A DNA stretch of 7,493 bases from Anaerolineae bacterium (lineage in GTDB: Bacteria; Chloroflexota; Anaerolineae; SpSt-600), in the NCBI GenBank assembly GCA_028275425.1, contig JAPWUT010000082.1:1-7493 (forward strand), given 5' to 3'. Below, in pieces: positions 5,828 to 7,493 of the stretch. The notes below the pieces were generated by a model. It did no database searches. It had not been told where the DNA came from and worked only from the letters and a program-made list of their open reading frames with translations. The stretch's first letter is position 1; every line of letters starts with the position of its first letter. The position numbers and the translations under genes were made by a program.

Positions 5828-6745
5828 ATGAAAGCTAAAGGCTTGCAGTTTGTGACCATTTTAACTTTCCTTTTGGCCGGCTGCTTCCCCAAGCCTGCCC
5901 CATCGGGCAGGGTCCAGGTTATGGCTACAAACTCCATAATCGGGGATGTGGTTAAAGAAGTGGGGAAAGAAGCTATCAACCTTAGCGTTCTCTTACCCCC
6001 CGGAGCCGACCCCCATTCCTACGAGCCATCTCCTCAAGATTTGGTCAAAGCTTCTCAAGCTCGCATCATCTTCATCAACGGAGCAGGATTAGAAGAGGCT
6101 TTCCTCAAGCGCCTTTTGGAAAACGCCTCCCCTAATGCCCACATCGTGGACCTTTCGGAAGGGATAGAGTTATTGCCTTTTGAGGGCGAAGAGCCTGGCG
6201 AACACCACGCCGAACACGAGGTAGACCCTCACATTTGGCTTGACCCCATCAACGTTATCACCTGGACCAACCATATCGCTTCGGCCTTGGGAGAAGTTGA
6301 CCCCCAGAACGCCAACTTTTACCGGAGGAATGCCGAGGATTACGCCAAGAAGCTCCAGGCACTTGATGCTTGGATTAAGGAGATGGTGGATAAAATACCA
6401 CCGGAGCGTCGTAAGCTCATTGTAGACCACATGGCTTTGGGCTATTTTGCCAAAAGGTACGGCTTCAAGCAGATAGGAGCTATCACCCCGAGCGTCACCA
6501 CTCTGGCCGAGCCTTCAGCTCAGGAGATTGCCAGGCTAATGGAGCTTATACGGAAAGAAAAGGTGCCGGCCATCTTCGTAAGCGCTTCCGCTAATCCCAA
6601 AGCGGCCGAGCGCATAGCCCAAGATACGGGAGTAAAAGTGGTAACCCTCTACATGGGCTCCCTTTCCGGGCCTGGAGGGCCGGCTTCGTCTTACCTTGAG
6701 CTAATGCGCTACAACGTTTCGGCCATAACGGAGGCACTGAAATGA
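5828..6745 (+). CDS. Zinc/manganese ABC transporter substrate-binding lipoprotein (ZnuA/TroA family)
   Basis: This 305-residue lipoprotein should capture a divalent metal, most likely zinc, outside the membrane and deliver it to its permease. The signal peptide ends in the lipobox LLAGC, with Cys19 as the lipid-modified residue. Expected metal ligands are His63 (in ADPHSYEPSPQD), His135 (in DPHIWLDP) and His201 (in VDHMALGYF). A short His-containing loop (HHAEH, 126-130) precedes the second ligand, as in many zinc binders. A His rather than Glu at the third site also favours zinc over manganese. The C-terminal fold ends with SSYLELMRYNV (287-297). The place where many relatives carry a fourth, Asp ligand reads YMGSLS (275-280), so that ligand may be absent. 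The gene overlaps the downstream ATPase gene by 4 nt. The metal specificity is inferred. Confidence 0.92.
   Translation: MKAKGLQFVTILTFLLAGCFPKPAPSGRVQVMATNSIIGDVVKEVGKEAINLSVLLPPGADPHSYEPSPQDLVKASQARIIFINGAGLEEAFLKRLLENASPNAHIVDLSEGIELLPFEGEEPGEHHAEHEVDPHIWLDPINVITWTNHIASALGEVDPQNANFYRRNAEDYAKKLQALDAWIKEMVDKIPPERRKLIVDHMALGYFAKRYGFKQIGAITPSVTTLAEPSAQEIARLMELIRKEKVPAIFVSASANPKAAERIAQDTGVKVVTLYMGSLSGPGGPASSYLELMRYNVSAITEALK
6730..6734 (+). promoter_or_regulatory. Ribosome binding site of the ABC ATPase gene
   Basis: GGAGG inside the last codons of the substrate-binding gene lies 7 nt before the ATG at 6742. It favours that ATG over the adjacent one at 6745. Confidence 0.7.
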
Positions 6746-7493
6746 TGCCCTTTGCTTGTAAGGGCTTGGAGCACAGGACCGGCTTGCCGGTTTTGGAAGT
6801 GCACGGGGTCACGGTCCGCTACGATGGGGTAACGGCTTTGGAGGGGATAACTTTTTCCCTCCAGAAAGGCGATTTCGTGGCTTTAGTGGGGCCGAACGGC
6901 GCCGGCAAAAGCACGCTTTTCAAAGCCATAGCGGGGCTGATTAAGCCGCAAGAGGGGGAAATAAAAGTTTATGGTTACGAACCTGGTGGCCACATTTGCA
7001 TAGCCTACATCCCGCAGCGGAGCGAAGTGGACTGGAATTTCCCGGCCACGGTAGCTGATGTAGTGATGATGGGGCGGATTGCCAAGCTTGGCCCCCTCCT
7101 CTGGCCCCGCAAAAAGGATTGGGAAGTGGTCTACAAAGCCTTGAAAGTGGTAGGCCTTGAGGAAATGGCCAACCGTCCGATAAGGGAGCTATCAGGTGGG
7201 CAGCAGCAGAAGGCCTTCATCGCCAGGGCTTTGGCTCAGGAAGCGGAGCTTATGCTCCTGGACGAGCCTTTCAATGGGATTGATGCCCCTTCTCAGGCGG
7301 AAATACTCCAAATCCTGAAGGAGTTGCACCACAGGGAAGTCACAATCATGCTTTCCACCCACGATTTGGAAATGGCTTCCCAGCACTTTGACCTCGTGAT
7401 GCTTTTGAACCGCCGGCTTCTTGGCTTTGGTTGCCCGGAGATGGTCTTTACCCCGCAACTTCTGAGGCAAGCCTATGGTGGACACATCCAGTT
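6742..7493 (+). CDS. Metal ABC transporter ATP-binding protein (ZnuC/MntB-like), 3' end beyond window
   Basis: This ATPase should power metal import with the preceding lipoprotein and a permease. The frame stays open to the window edge, giving 250 codons plus two bases. It shows Walker A GPNGAGKST (50-58), a Q-loop YIPQRSEVDWNFPATVADVV (89-108, Gln92) of the type seen in zinc/manganese importers, signature LSGGQQQK (150-157), Walker B LMLLDEP (170-176, Glu175), D-loop NGIDAPS (178-184) and H-loop STHD (205-208, His207). All are intact. Its ATG overlaps the upstream stop as ATGA, indicating coupling. About 16 residues precede the usual family start near PVLEVHGVTVRY (16-27), so a short N-terminal extension is present. 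The protein is probably within a few residues of its end. A membrane permease gene is expected next. Confidence 0.93.
   Translation, partial: MMPFACKGLEHRTGLPVLEVHGVTVRYDGVTALEGITFSLQKGDFVALVGPNGAGKSTLFKAIAGLIKPQEGEIKVYGYEPGGHICIAYIPQRSEVDWNFPATVADVVMMGRIAKLGPLLWPRKKDWEVVYKALKVVGLEEMANRPIRELSGGQQQKAFIARALAQEAELMLLDEPFNGIDAPSQAEILQILKELHHREVTIMLSTHDLEMASQHFDLVMLLNRRLLGFGCPEMVFTPQLLRQAYGGHIQ

Noticed and set aside
7192..7485. Minus-strand 97-codon open frame
   Set aside because: It lies antisense within the ABC ATPase gene, whose motifs are clear.

Overview
The window looks like chromosomal DNA from a Gram-positive-type (monoderm) bacterium, most plausibly a Chloroflexota/Anaerolineae-like organism, possibly from a warm habitat. 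The main clue is a secreted protein with a long Thr-Pro linker, a DUF11 domain and a C-terminal LPETG sorting signal. A FecR/CHASE2 envelope-signalling operon and a lipoprotein-type metal-binding protein fit the same picture. The taxonomic call is inference from protein style, not from a marker gene.

Region 1 (about 144-5385, minus strand) is one tightly packed four-gene operon, in transcription order: an ECF sigma factor; a single-pass membrane protein with a FecR domain and two Ig-like domains, probably the anti-sigma/sensor partner; a CHASE2-GAF-like-PAS-HisKA-HATPase histidine kinase; and a cell-wall-anchored DUF11 protein. The junctions are 9 nt, 3 nt and an 11-nt overlap, so the genes are probably translationally coupled. 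A vegetative-type promoter (TTGCCC-17-TATAAT) lies just upstream. Three of the four products place large domains outside the membrane, so the operon reads as a surface or envelope sensing device combining an ECF/anti-sigma pair with a histidine kinase. No response regulator or sortase gene is in the window.

Region 2 (5386-5827) is the divergent intergenic region. It carries the sigma-operon promoter, two tandem copies (about 151 bp period) of a GC-rich, hairpin-forming repeat, and an extended -10 promoter for the plus-strand genes. A third copy of the repeat, in inverted orientation, lies at 1-104 immediately downstream of the operon, so the operon is bracketed by copies facing outward.

Region 3 (5828-7493, plus strand) is the start of a zinc/manganese-type ABC uptake operon: a ZnuA/TroA-like substrate-binding lipoprotein, then, with a 4-nt ATGA overlap, a ZnuC-like ATPase that runs off the window. 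A permease gene is expected beyond the right edge.
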